DNA from: Candidatus Sulfotelmatobacter sp.
Lineage (GTDB): Bacteria > Acidobacteriota > Terriglobia > Terriglobales > Acidobacteriaceae
Assembly: GCA_030038125.1 (NCBI GenBank)
Contig: JASHPL010000309.1
Span: 1 to 51,217, forward strand
DNA: 51,217 nucleotides
Direction of reading: 5' to 3'
The notes below the pieces were generated by a model, which searched no databases, was not told where the DNA came from, and saw only the letters and a list, made by a program, of their open reading frames with translations. Each line of letters starts with the position of its first letter. The stretch's first letter is position 1. A program made the translations under genes and the position numbers. This document shows positions 26,126-33,497 of this stretch, piece after piece.

Positions 26126-27349
26126 TTACTCCCGATAGGCATCCTTGATGTAGCGTCGGGCCTGATCGGCCTGACCGGTATTGGCATTTTCGGCGACCAC
26201 GATTTCGTACTGCTTCATGGCCAGATCACGCTGCTGGAGCAGGTCGTACATCTCGCCGGCGGCGAGATTGGCTTTCTGAAGAATGTCGGGATCGGGGTTC
26301 GGCGCCTGATTTACGAGTTCATAGGCGGCGGCGGCAGCGGAGGCATTTTTCTCGTTGCGCAGCAGTTCACCAAGTCCCCAAGCCGCAATTTCGTAATGAA
26401 GCTTGTCGTACTTTCCGTCGCGGCCGTTTTGCCAGACTTTACGGTACATGGCTTCACTTTCCTGCAGCCGACCAGCGGCGCGCAGCAGATTGGCAACCTC
26501 GGTCGGAAACAAATGATTGTGGGGATAATGCGCTGCGAGGTCCTGCATGTACCCCAGGGCTTCGTCGTATTTATGTTCGCGGCGGAGGAACAGGCTCAAG
26601 ATGACTTTTGCGTCCACTGACGTTTCGGTGTCGCTTCGAGCAACCTCGCGAAGATATTCCAGGCCTTTTTGTTTCGAGCCATTCAGGCCGGCCAATGTGG
26701 CGGCGGCCTTGATGCTCCAGGGCAAATTACCGACTACGTAATTGTGCGTGCCGACCACCATCTTCGCATCCAGATATCCCGGATCAAGTTCCAGCACGCG
26801 TTCGTGGTCGTGCCGGGCGCCAAGCGCATTGCGCAAAGCAGAAAACCAGGCCCGCTCAATAAGTCCGGTATAAACGGCGAACTGGGCGCGGGTGACCCCG
26901 CGGCAGTAGATTGCGTCGACGTCATTGGGATTGGCCTTCAGCCGCTGTTCTTCCAGAGCCTCGGCGCGTTGCGCCAAGTTTTTGATCCGCGCCTTGATCT
27001 TAGGATCTGTGGGGCGCGGAGCATGCCCGATGAAACTGTCATTGGTGTAATCGCCGGTGTTCATGCCTCCGGTCTCATAGAGATCGTGCATGAGAATCAC
27101 CGACATTAAATGGTTCACCGCAAACGGATCGTCCGGATGCTTCTCAAAAATTCTTTCGAACTCCTGAGTCGCAAGGTCGTACTCCATGTTGTAGAAGTGG
27201 TCAAAGGCAGCATCGGTTTGAGGATCATGCGGGGCACTATGGACTGCCGTGGAGGAGGTTTGACCGGCAGCCAATGCAAGGCCGATGAGCGCACAGCAAA
27301 ATACAATCGCGCGCGCTCGCAAGAGAATCGATGGGGTGAAGCTTGGCAC
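26126..27349 (-). CDS. Exported TPR-repeat protein
   Basis: 407 residues with signal peptide (AIVFCCALIGLALAAGQ). The body is a run of helical repeats in TPR style: FYNMEYDLATQEFERIFEKH near the start, ALGARHDHERVLELDPGYLD, LGYMQDLAAHYPHNHL, AAGRLQESEAMYRKVW, and a C-terminal YEIVVAENANTGQADQAR. It is probably a periplasmic interaction scaffold. Partner and process are not evident. Confidence 0.78.
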   Translation of the reverse strand: MPSFTPSILLRARAIVFCCALIGLALAAGQTSSTAVHSAPHDPQTDAAFDHFYNMEYDLATQEFERIFEKHPDDPFAVNHLMSVILMHDLYETGGMNTGDYTNDSFIGHAPRPTDPKIKARIKNLAQRAEALEEQRLKANPNDVDAIYCRGVTRAQFAVYTGLIERAWFSALRNALGARHDHERVLELDPGYLDAKMVVGTHNYVVGNLPWSIKAAATLAGLNGSKQKGLEYLREVARSDTETSVDAKVILSLFLRREHKYDEALGYMQDLAAHYPHNHLFPTEVANLLRAAGRLQESEAMYRKVWQNGRDGKYDKLHYEIAAWGLGELLRNEKNASAAAAAYELVNQAPNPDPDILQKANLAAGEMYDLLQQRDLAMKQYEIVVAENANTGQADQARRYIKDAYRE

Positions 27350-27884
27350 TGAAGAGTGCTCCTAGTCTAAACGAAGTGCGGAAATCGTGCTTGCTCGTTC
27401 CTCATCCTCATGCCCAGACCGAGCCATATCGTAAGCTTGGCACTCGCTTCTCTGCGGGCCTGGCAATCCTGCTAAAAGGGGCGGACCTGGTGACGCAACC
27501 TAGTATCCGACCCCGAGTTCCGAACCACAAACGCCAACACGTTCCCCAACTGCTAACTGTCAGGGCAAGATTTCGCTTCCTATAATGCAAACGCGCGTGG
27601 AGAAAAAATGCGAGGTTCGACTCCTTATCATCAGGAGTGCGGAATGCCGATCAGCAGTCGGAAAGTCAGCAAAGCGAATTTCTGTTTTTCGCAGAAGTGC
27701 CAAGGCTTTTGTAACCAGCGCATCTTTACTCGCTAACGCGCGTAATTATTGCGCACGTTGCACTTGCGGGTGGCCGTTGAAAACTTGGTAAGCGTCCATT
27801 CATTAGACACTTACAGCGGACTGCGGTTTGGCTGAAGGAATGCCAAGAGTGGTTTCAAACCCCCGATGTGGGATGTGTTGAATT
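27350..27884. other. Long intergenic region with promoter and possible structured leader or RNA
   Basis: 535 bases between divergent genes. It contains the promoter at 27557-27586 and then 292 bases before the next start codon. That stretch holds hairpins (GCGAA/TTCGC near 27677-27697; AACGCGCG/GCGCACGTT at 27735-27759, one mismatch). No RNA family I know fits. Confidence 0.4.
27557..27586 (+). promoter_or_regulatory. Candidate sigma-70 promoter
   Basis: A perfect -10 box TATAAT (27581-27586) with CTGTCA (27557-27562, 4 of 6 matches to TTGACA) 18 bases upstream. Transcription would start near 27593, leaving a leader of about 290 bases before the next coding start, or giving a separate small RNA. 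Confidence 0.45.
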
Positions 27885-28439
27885 ATGTCTGAAGTGTTGC
27901 ATGAAGCTCAGCAGGAGTTTTGGCGTGCACCGTCGCCGACGGTGGCGGAGCCGGTGGCTGTGCCCGAAACGGCCCTACCCGCGATGGCCGAAGTTTGTCC
28001 CCGCTGCAGTTCGGAATTTCTTCTCGGATCCCGTTTTTGCCATACCTGTGGTGCTAGCCGGCCACTTGCGGTTAGCCCGGACGTTCGGGCCGACGCCGCG
28101 GAATTTGCCGGATATTGGGAACATGCAGTGGCCGAAGTTCATTCGCTGGTAACGCGGGGCGTCGAAACCGTGGCGCAGATTCGGGTCCCGGGTTGGCTTC
28201 ATTATCTGCATTTTCACGAGATCAAACGCTGGATCGGTTTACCGTCGGCATCGCTCATCGCTTTTGTGATTGGCATGGCCTGCGTCGCGGGCGCCCTACT
28301 CGTGGGCCTGCTGACCGCCAAGACGTACGTGGATTGGCAGGCAATACAGTTCTATCGCGCTGAGTGGCTCTTGGCGGCGACTGCTTCCTTCGTGGCGGGG
28401 ATCCTCCTCAAGAGGCCGTCGAAGCCAGACGGGGAGTGA
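27885..28439 (+). CDS. Zinc-ribbon membrane protein
   Basis: 184 residues. A zinc ribbon (CPRC at about 38-41, CHTC at 52-55) is followed by an amphipathic region and two or three membrane segments (ASLIAFVIGMACVAGALLVG, then EWLLAATASFVAGILL). No signal peptide. The N-terminal half carries no catalytic motif. The layout, soluble ribbon then membrane hairpin, is like the PspC-type protein at 25742 but without homology visible to me. Function unknown. Confidence 0.65.
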   Translation: MSEVLHEAQQEFWRAPSPTVAEPVAVPETALPAMAEVCPRCSSEFLLGSRFCHTCGASRPLAVSPDVRADAAEFAGYWEHAVAEVHSLVTRGVETVAQIRVPGWLHYLHFHEIKRWIGLPSASLIAFVIGMACVAGALLVGLLTAKTYVDWQAIQFYRAEWLLAATASFVAGILLKRPSKPDGE

Positions 28440-28488
28440 AGTATCAAGAAAAGACCGCCACACTTCTGCTCCGAGATCCTTAGTCTTT

Positions 28489-29379
28489 CTACGATTCGCT
28501 GCCCGAGCCTGCCGCGCGCCTCTGCTGATTCATGCGATACAAATGGTGAACTGGTCCAATCCCATGCCCGAGCGTTTGTCCGTTCGATATGGCGGCACTG
28601 ACGTAAGTCTTTGCTAGCAGAGCGGCTTCCGCCAGCCCTCGATTGAGCGCCAGATGACAGGCGACAGAGGTGGCAAAGGCGCATCCTGTGCCATGCGTGG
28701 AATTGGAACGCTGGCGCTCGGCTTTGAAAACCTCCTGTTCGATGCCGCGCTGGCTGGTAAAGCTCAAAAGATCAATCGCTTTATCCAAGTGCCCGCCGGT
28801 GATCACCACGGCGGGCGCGCCGATTTTATGGCATCGATTGGCAGCTGCTCTCATGTCTTCTAAGTCCTTGATTTTAATTCCGGTAATGGCTTCTGCCTCA
28901 TCGACATTGGGGGTAATTACGTCGGCCACGGGGACGAGGCGGTCTATAAGCAACTTGGTGCCAGCCGCATCCAGCAGATCGGCACCCGAGGAGGATTTCA
29001 GAATGGGGTCCAGCACGATACTCGGCAGGCGTTTTCGCGCTCCCACCTCGCCCGTTTGCTGAACGCTTTGGCCCGTACTGCTCTTGCCGCTGAGGAACTC
29101 AGCAACTGCCTTTACGACCTTGGCTGACCCCAACATGCCAATGTGAACGGCTGCGATCTCGAAGTCACAGGCCAGTTCCTCCAAAATTTCGGAAATCAAG
29201 ACCGGATCAACGGCGTCGACCCGGCGCACCCCGGCAGTGGATTGCACTGTCAGGGCACTGATGCAGGCGATGCCATAGCAGCCGTGCGCCGCGATTGTCT
29301 TGATATCGGCGGTGACTCCAGCTCCAGAGGAAGGATCGAACCCCGCGATGGTGAGGACGATAGGTGGTTTTTCGGGCAT
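28489..29379 (-). CDS. thiD: Hydroxymethylpyrimidine/phosphomethylpyrimidine kinase ThiD
   Basis: Phosphorylates HMP and HMP-P in thiamine synthesis. 296 residues, ribokinase fold: IAGFDPSSGAGVTADIKTI (substrate binding), YGIACISALTVQST, PSIVLDPILKSSSGADLL, ITPNVDEAEAITG, VVITGGH and the anion-hole motif STHGTGCAFAT near the C-terminus. A ~20-residue insertion (GKSSTGQSVQQTGEVGAR) lies before the LDP strand. It stands alone, not with thiE or thiC, and I find no convincing TPP riboswitch upstream. Confidence 0.92.
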   Translation of the reverse strand: MPEKPPIVLTIAGFDPSSGAGVTADIKTIAAHGCYGIACISALTVQSTAGVRRVDAVDPVLISEILEELACDFEIAAVHIGMLGSAKVVKAVAEFLSGKSSTGQSVQQTGEVGARKRLPSIVLDPILKSSSGADLLDAAGTKLLIDRLVPVADVITPNVDEAEAITGIKIKDLEDMRAAANRCHKIGAPAVVITGGHLDKAIDLLSFTSQRGIEQEVFKAERQRSNSTHGTGCAFATSVACHLALNRGLAEAALLAKTYVSAAISNGQTLGHGIGPVHHLYRMNQQRRAAGSGSES

Positions 29380-29520
29380 GAACTTCCGTTTCGACGAGGA
29401 CTATAGTACTCGTTTTGGGCTGGATAGAACCTGTGATCGGAGCTAGCCGAAGTTACCTTTGGAGCTCAGCCGTGAAAAAAAATCTTTGCCGTCGCTTTCA
29501 CAATTGACACCGTAAATCCA

Positions 29521-29573
29521 TGATTCCAAGTAGTTTTGCGTCGGTATCCCAGTAAGTCGCTGATTCCAGGTAG
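29521..29573. repeat. Three related ~13-bp motifs
   Basis: TGATTCCAAGTAG (29521), GTATCCCAGTAAG (29544) and TGATTCCAGGTAG (29561) share the core ATYCCA-GTA. The first and third differ at one base. They resemble the AATCCCTGTAA units at 8135-8171 in form (ATCCC-xGTAA), so a common DNA-binding protein is conceivable. Confidence 0.45.
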
Positions 29574-29733
29574 CTTGTAAATTCTACCCGCCGCATTCTT
29601 CCGGGCTATTTACTAAATTGCAAATATGTAACCTTGCTAAAATAAATGAGGTTTCGCGCATGTAGTTAAATTAGCAGGAGGTTACGTTTGAAATCCATAA
29701 CTGGGAGGTCATCGCCTTTGGTGTGGTTGATCC

Positions 29734-29762
29734 TTGACAGGGGTTTGGCCCCTCGCTAGCAT
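29734..29762 (+). promoter_or_regulatory. Sigma-70 promoter of rlpA-pyrF
   Basis: Perfect TTGACA (29734-29739), 17-base spacer, and TAGCAT (29757-29762). The spacer holds GGGGTTTGGCCCC, an inverted repeat that could bind a repressor. The start point would be near 29769, 55 bases before rlpA. Confidence 0.65.
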
Positions 29763-29823
29763 TTCAAAACTACGTAATTCCGAACCTAGGCTAGGACACT
29801 TTTGAGTATGCGAGGAGAACTGA

Positions 29824-30330
29824 ATGGGAAGACGTATAGCTCATGGACTGGCGCTCAGCTTCATAGTCGCCAGCCTGGGAGCGGCTCAGGGACCGAACAT
29901 CTCGGAGGCGACACCAGCGCCGACTAGTTCCGCCCAGACACGAACTCAAAGCCGAAAACAGGCTAGCAAACAAAAACCGTATCAAATAGGAACCGCGTCG
30001 TGGTATGGCCAGGATTTCGAAGGCAAGCCAACCGCCAGCGGTGAGCCTTACGATATGTACGACATGACGGCTGCGCATTTGACGCTTCCTTTAGGAAGCT
30101 ACGTGCGGGTTACGAACCTGCACAACGGTCGCAGCGTGGTCGTAAGGGTGAATGATCGAGGACCGATCGTTCCCGGCCGCATCATCGACGTTTCTTACGG
30201 CGCAGCCCAAGCATTGCAATTCCGGAGCAAGGGCTTGCAACGGGTACGTCTGGATCTTGTCAAAGTTCCGGCATCCGAGTCGTACCAGACCGTAGCGGAG
30301 AATCGTCCCCCAATAGAAGTGCTCCCCTAA
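29824..30330 (+). CDS. rlpA: RlpA-like septal-ring lytic transglycosylase / DPBB protein
   Basis: 168 residues, N-terminal export segment (MGRRIAHGLALSFIVASLGA). The mature protein has a basic Ser/Gln linker and one double-psi beta-barrel (about 55-146): IGTASWYGQDFEGKPTASGE at the start and VRVNDRGPIVPGRIIDVSYG, with the Asp of NDRGP at the active place. In Pseudomonas RlpA cleaves peptide-free glycan strands at the septum. There is no lipobox Cys and no SPOR domain, both of which full-length RlpA has, so it is a short soluble variant. GAGGAGA precedes the ATG. pyrF follows after 21 bases. Confidence 0.87.
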   Translation: MGRRIAHGLALSFIVASLGAAQGPNISEATPAPTSSAQTRTQSRKQASKQKPYQIGTASWYGQDFEGKPTASGEPYDMYDMTAAHLTLPLGSYVRVTNLHNGRSVVVRVNDRGPIVPGRIIDVSYGAAQALQFRSKGLQRVRLDLVKVPASESYQTVAENRPPIEVLP

Positions 30331-30351
30331 AAACTGTTACACTCGCCCGGG

Positions 30352-31098
30352 ATGACTGCAGCTCTGCCGAGCCGTGTCTCGCGCGGTGGCGTTGATCGAA
30401 AGCTTGATCCGCGAGGGCGACTCATCGTCGCCCTCGACGTGTCTAGCGCTGCTGCCGCGCAGAGAATTGTTACCGCACTGGGCGAGTCGGTGCTGATCTA
30501 TAAAGTCGGCATGCAGCTCTACACCGCCGAAGGTCCGCGCGTACTGCGGGATCTCGTGGCTTCGGGGCGGCATGCATTTCTCGACCTTAAATACCATGAC
30601 ATTCCGAATACCGTAGGGTCGGCCGTTGCTGAAGCTGCCAAGCTCGGCGTCAGCATGCTGACCGTACATGCCGCGGGAGGCGAAAAGATGCTTCGCGCTG
30701 CAACCGAAGCGGCGAAAGCCAGTCCAGAGCTGATCGTGCTGGCAGTTACGGTCCTCACCAGTCTGGACGAAAACGATTTGGAGAAGACGGGCGTTCGCGG
30801 ATCGGTCCCAGAGAATGTAATGCGTCTCAGTTCTTTCGCACTGGAGAACGGATGTCGAGGAATTGTGACCTCCGCCCGCGAGGCGTCGGCGGTCAGAGCT
30901 AAGCTTGGCGACCAATTTCCAATCGTGACTCCCGGTGTCCGGCCAGCTGGGAAAAGTGCCGGGGACCAAGTTCGGGTCGTAACTCCCGCCGAAGCCATTG
31001 CCGCCGGAGCCAGTCATATCGTGGTAGGCCGGCCAATCACAGAAGCCGCCGATCCTGCGGCCGAGGCCAGAGCCATTCTGGATGAGATCGGCGGCTAA
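30352..31098 (+). CDS. pyrF: Orotidine 5'-phosphate decarboxylase
   Basis: Last step of UMP synthesis: decarboxylates OMP. 248 residues, group I. RLIVALDVSS carries the first Asp, KVGMQLY the Lys, and FLDLKYHDIPNTV (Asp78, Lys80, Asp83) the catalytic tetrad; TPGVRPAG and IVVGRPIT are the phosphate-binding loops. About 20 extra residues precede the fold. It lies 21 bases after rlpA and probably shares its promoter. Confidence 0.95.
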   Translation: MTAALPSRVSRGGVDRKLDPRGRLIVALDVSSAAAAQRIVTALGESVLIYKVGMQLYTAEGPRVLRDLVASGRHAFLDLKYHDIPNTVGSAVAEAAKLGVSMLTVHAAGGEKMLRAATEAAKASPELIVLAVTVLTSLDENDLEKTGVRGSVPENVMRLSSFALENGCRGIVTSAREASAVRAKLGDQFPIVTPGVRPAGKSAGDQVRVVTPAEAIAAGASHIVVGRPITEAADPAAEARAILDEIGG

Positions 31099-31237
31099 GC
31101 CAGTACCAGGAAGACAAACCGGCGTTTTACAGACTAAGTGTTGCTGTGCCCCGGGTGGTTTAATGAATTCAGGACACTGCCTGGCGGCTTCGACGTTCGC
31201 TGAATTCTTTCTCATTGTTTAGAATAGAAAGTTACCC

Positions 31238-32404
31238 ATGAAGCTTGACGCCATTCAGTCTGCGCTGCGCGAACGCAACATCGATGCCTGGCTTTTTTAT
31301 GACCATCACCATCGCGATCCCATCGCCTATCGTGTTCTTGGCTTACCCGAGACCCTGATGGTAACGCGGCGCTGGTTTTATCTGATTCCAGCGGAGGGCG
31401 AGCCAGTCAAGTTGGTGCACAAGATCGAAGCCGGGCATCTCGACTCGCTACCCGGCAAGAAGCAGCAGTACTCTGGATGGCAGGAATTATTCGAGAAGCT
31501 GAAGGCGATTCTGGCGAATTACCGTGATCTGGCCATGCAGTACTCGCCCAACAATATCGTATTTACGGTTTCGCTGGTGGATGGCGGCACGATCGATCTG
31601 CTGCGCGGTTTGGGCAAAAACGTGGTCAGTTCGGCGGATCTGGTAGCGCAGTTTGAATCGACGTGGACGGAAGATCAGATCAGATCGCATTTCGCAGCGC
31701 GGGATGCGATTGACGCGATCGTTGCCGAGTCCTTCAAGGAAATCGGCAGGCGAGTGCGAAATGGCGGAACGACGGAGCAGCAAATCCAGCAATGGTTCAT
31801 GGAAGCGTTTGCCCGCGAGAAACTTTCTACCGATGACCCGCCGATAGTGGCCGTAAATGCGAACGCAGGAAATCCGCATTACGAGCCGCACGCGAGCCAT
31901 CCTGTGCCGATTCGCGAAGGAGATATAGTCTTGCTGGATGTCTGGGGGAAGAAAAATACTCCAGGCGCGGTGTATTACGACATCACGTGGGTAGGATTTG
32001 TCGGCACGTCACCGTCGGAGCGCATGCGCGAAATTTTCTATATTGTCCGTGATGCACGGGACGCCGGGGTGAAAACTGTGGTCGATGCGATCCACAGCGG
32101 ACAACATATCGCCGGATGGCAGGTGGATCGTGCCACCCGGGGATTCATTCAAAAAGCGGGTTACGGCGACTATTTTATTCATCGCACCGGACATTCCATC
32201 GGCACCGACGTTCATTCCAATGGCGCCAATATGGATGACCTGGAAATTCATGACGAACGGCAGATTCTTCCCAACTCCTGCTTCTCGATCGAGCCCGGAA
32301 TTTATCTGTCGGAGTTCGGAGTCCGCAGCGAAGTGAATGTGCTGGTGCGTGCAAATTCGGCGGAAGTGACAGGCAAAATTCAATATGAGATTGTGACGAT
32401 CTGA
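31238..32404 (+). CDS. M24-family metallopeptidase (Xaa-Pro aminopeptidase/dipeptidase-like)
   Basis: 388 residues. N-terminal creatinase-type domain (about 1-145), then the pita-bread catalytic domain with the expected five metal ligands: Asp in IVLLDVWG, Asp in YYDITWVG, His in HRTGHSIG, Glu in FSIEPGIY and Glu in VRSEVNVLV. It is thus a two-metal peptidase, most like Xaa-Pro dipeptidases or aminopeptidases; substrate preference is inferred. No signal peptide. The next gene begins at the base after its stop, so they are translated together. Confidence 0.88.
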   Translation: MKLDAIQSALRERNIDAWLFYDHHHRDPIAYRVLGLPETLMVTRRWFYLIPAEGEPVKLVHKIEAGHLDSLPGKKQQYSGWQELFEKLKAILANYRDLAMQYSPNNIVFTVSLVDGGTIDLLRGLGKNVVSSADLVAQFESTWTEDQIRSHFAARDAIDAIVAESFKEIGRRVRNGGTTEQQIQQWFMEAFAREKLSTDDPPIVAVNANAGNPHYEPHASHPVPIREGDIVLLDVWGKKNTPGAVYYDITWVGFVGTSPSERMREIFYIVRDARDAGVKTVVDAIHSGQHIAGWQVDRATRGFIQKAGYGDYFIHRTGHSIGTDVHSNGANMDDLEIHDERQILPNSCFSIEPGIYLSEFGVRSEVNVLVRANSAEVTGKIQYEIVTI

Positions 32405-32821
32405 ATGGCGAATACGACAACGGAAAGAGCGAAAGTGACGCAAGCGGAACCGGTGAGCCCGATGGCGGTAATCGCTCCGGCCGTGGGATGGTTTATTCCC
32501 GGCGCCGGACACATAATTCAGAAGCGCTGGATTCGCGGCGCACTGCTGTTCGTCTCGGTTGTAACTTTGTTCTTGCTTGGGTTGGGAATGCAAGGCCGCA
32601 TTTACCGGGCGAATGGCGGAGATATTCTGGACATTCTGGGCTTTGTCGGCGATGCCGGGGCGGGTGCGCTTTACATAATCAGCATGGCCATGGATTGGGG
32701 ACAGAACGCGATGGCGTTTGCGGTTGCCGATTATGGAACAAAGTTTATGATCGTTGCCGGACTGCTGAATTTCATTGCGGTGGCTGACGCGTATCACATT
32801 GCGATTGGAAAAAAGCAATAA
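32405..32821 (+). CDS. Small membrane protein (DUF6677-like), unknown function
   Basis: 138 residues with three or four hydrophobic segments: IAPAVGWFIPGAGHIIQ, ALLFVSVVTLFLLGLGM, ILGFVGDAGAGALYIIS and IVAGLLNFIAVADAYHIAIG. The GW(F)IPGAGH opening resembles an acidobacterial family I recall as DUF6677; the name is from memory. Its ATG directly follows the stop of the M24 peptidase gene with no spacer, indicating one operon. No catalytic residues are apparent. Confidence 0.7.
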   Translation: MANTTTERAKVTQAEPVSPMAVIAPAVGWFIPGAGHIIQKRWIRGALLFVSVVTLFLLGLGMQGRIYRANGGDILDILGFVGDAGAGALYIISMAMDWGQNAMAFAVADYGTKFMIVAGLLNFIAVADAYHIAIGKKQ

Positions 32822-32931
32822 TCGGCGAGAGGGCGACCAGGGCTTAGGGACCACCGATCTGAGGCCGATGGCGGGATCCGGTAGAGGTGGATTCCGCAGA
32901 AATTGGAATTTCGGAAAGAGGAAAAGATAAA

Positions 32932-33114
32932 TTGACGATTACCCTCTCTCACTTCAGCGCGGCGGCTATATTTGCGTTTTTCGCGTCGATTGTCTTCGGC
33001 ATTACTCATCGCGATACGACACGGGAAATGGTCCGCTACGGACTGTATTGTTTTGCCATGTTTTTGGGAGGCCTGATTGTCGCCGGCTGGGTCATGTGGC
33101 TGCTGAGAAGATAA
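32932..33114 (+). CDS. Very small membrane protein
   Basis: 60 residues if begun at the TTG at 32932, which has AGAGGA 9 bases upstream; the frame also has a GTG at 32887 with no usable ribosome site. Two membrane segments (SAAAIFAFFASIVFGIT and CFAMFLGGLIVAGWVMWLL) are joined by a short charged loop (HRDTTREMVRYG). It follows the DUF6677-like gene by about 110 bases on the same strand and is probably the last gene of that operon. Function unknown. Confidence 0.6.
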   Translation: MTITLSHFSAAAIFAFFASIVFGITHRDTTREMVRYGLYCFAMFLGGLIVAGWVMWLLRR

Positions 33115-33497
33115 GAGCGCCCGCCGCTGGATTCGGGGCTGTCACCGCAAGCCGCATCCCTTCCGAAAAACGCTAAGAAATTTAGATCCTTCGCGGCGGT
33201 GAAATTATCTACCCCGCCGCCAGCTTCTCTCCTGCAAATCTCTATAATTCCGACAGATCAAAACTCAAAAGTTCAGCTTGCTTTGGAGAAACGGACTGCC
33301 GTATCCATCCATTCGAGCGATACAGCCGGTGAAGTGGGTGAAGAAGTTCGCGATGTGCGCATGGCAGCGTTTGGAAGCATGTGCCTGCGGGGATAAGTGA
33401 CAAACGCTTGACTGACGAAAACCAAACAAAAATGCCCGGTCCCTGCTTACGCAGCGACCGGGCCGATCCTCCTGGCTATGCGGCCTAAACTACGCTC
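33115..33497. other. Intergenic region with terminator, no gene seen
   Basis: 383 bases between convergent genes. Apart from the terminator at 33434-33463 I see nothing I can support; a 65-codon plus-strand open frame has no ribosome site and no recognisable content. Confidence 0.45.
33434..33463 (-). terminator. Intrinsic terminator of the tail-fibre-like gene
   Basis: GCCCGGTC (33434-33441) pairs with GACCGGGC (33456-33463); inside, CTGC pairs with GCAG around a TTAC loop, with one C-C mismatch. Read on the minus strand it is followed by ATTTTTGTTTGGTTTT. It ends the gene whose stop is at 33498. Confidence 0.85.

Larger units (their letters stand above)
29380..29823. other. Intergenic region thiD / rlpA with repeats and promoter
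   Basis: 444 bases, AT-rich in the middle. It holds three related short repeats (29521-29573) and the sigma-70-type promoter at 29734-29762. No gene seen. Confidence 0.5.

Noticed and set aside
27640-27690. SRP-RNA or RNase-P-like string (GTCGGAAAGTC)
   Set aside because: Bases flanking the GGAA do not pair, and no other conserved block of either RNA is found.
29400-29470. Possible TPP riboswitch near thiD (GAACCTG followed by GATCGG)
   Set aside because: It is on the strand opposite to thiD and lacks the CTGAGA motif and pairing expected for the thi-box.
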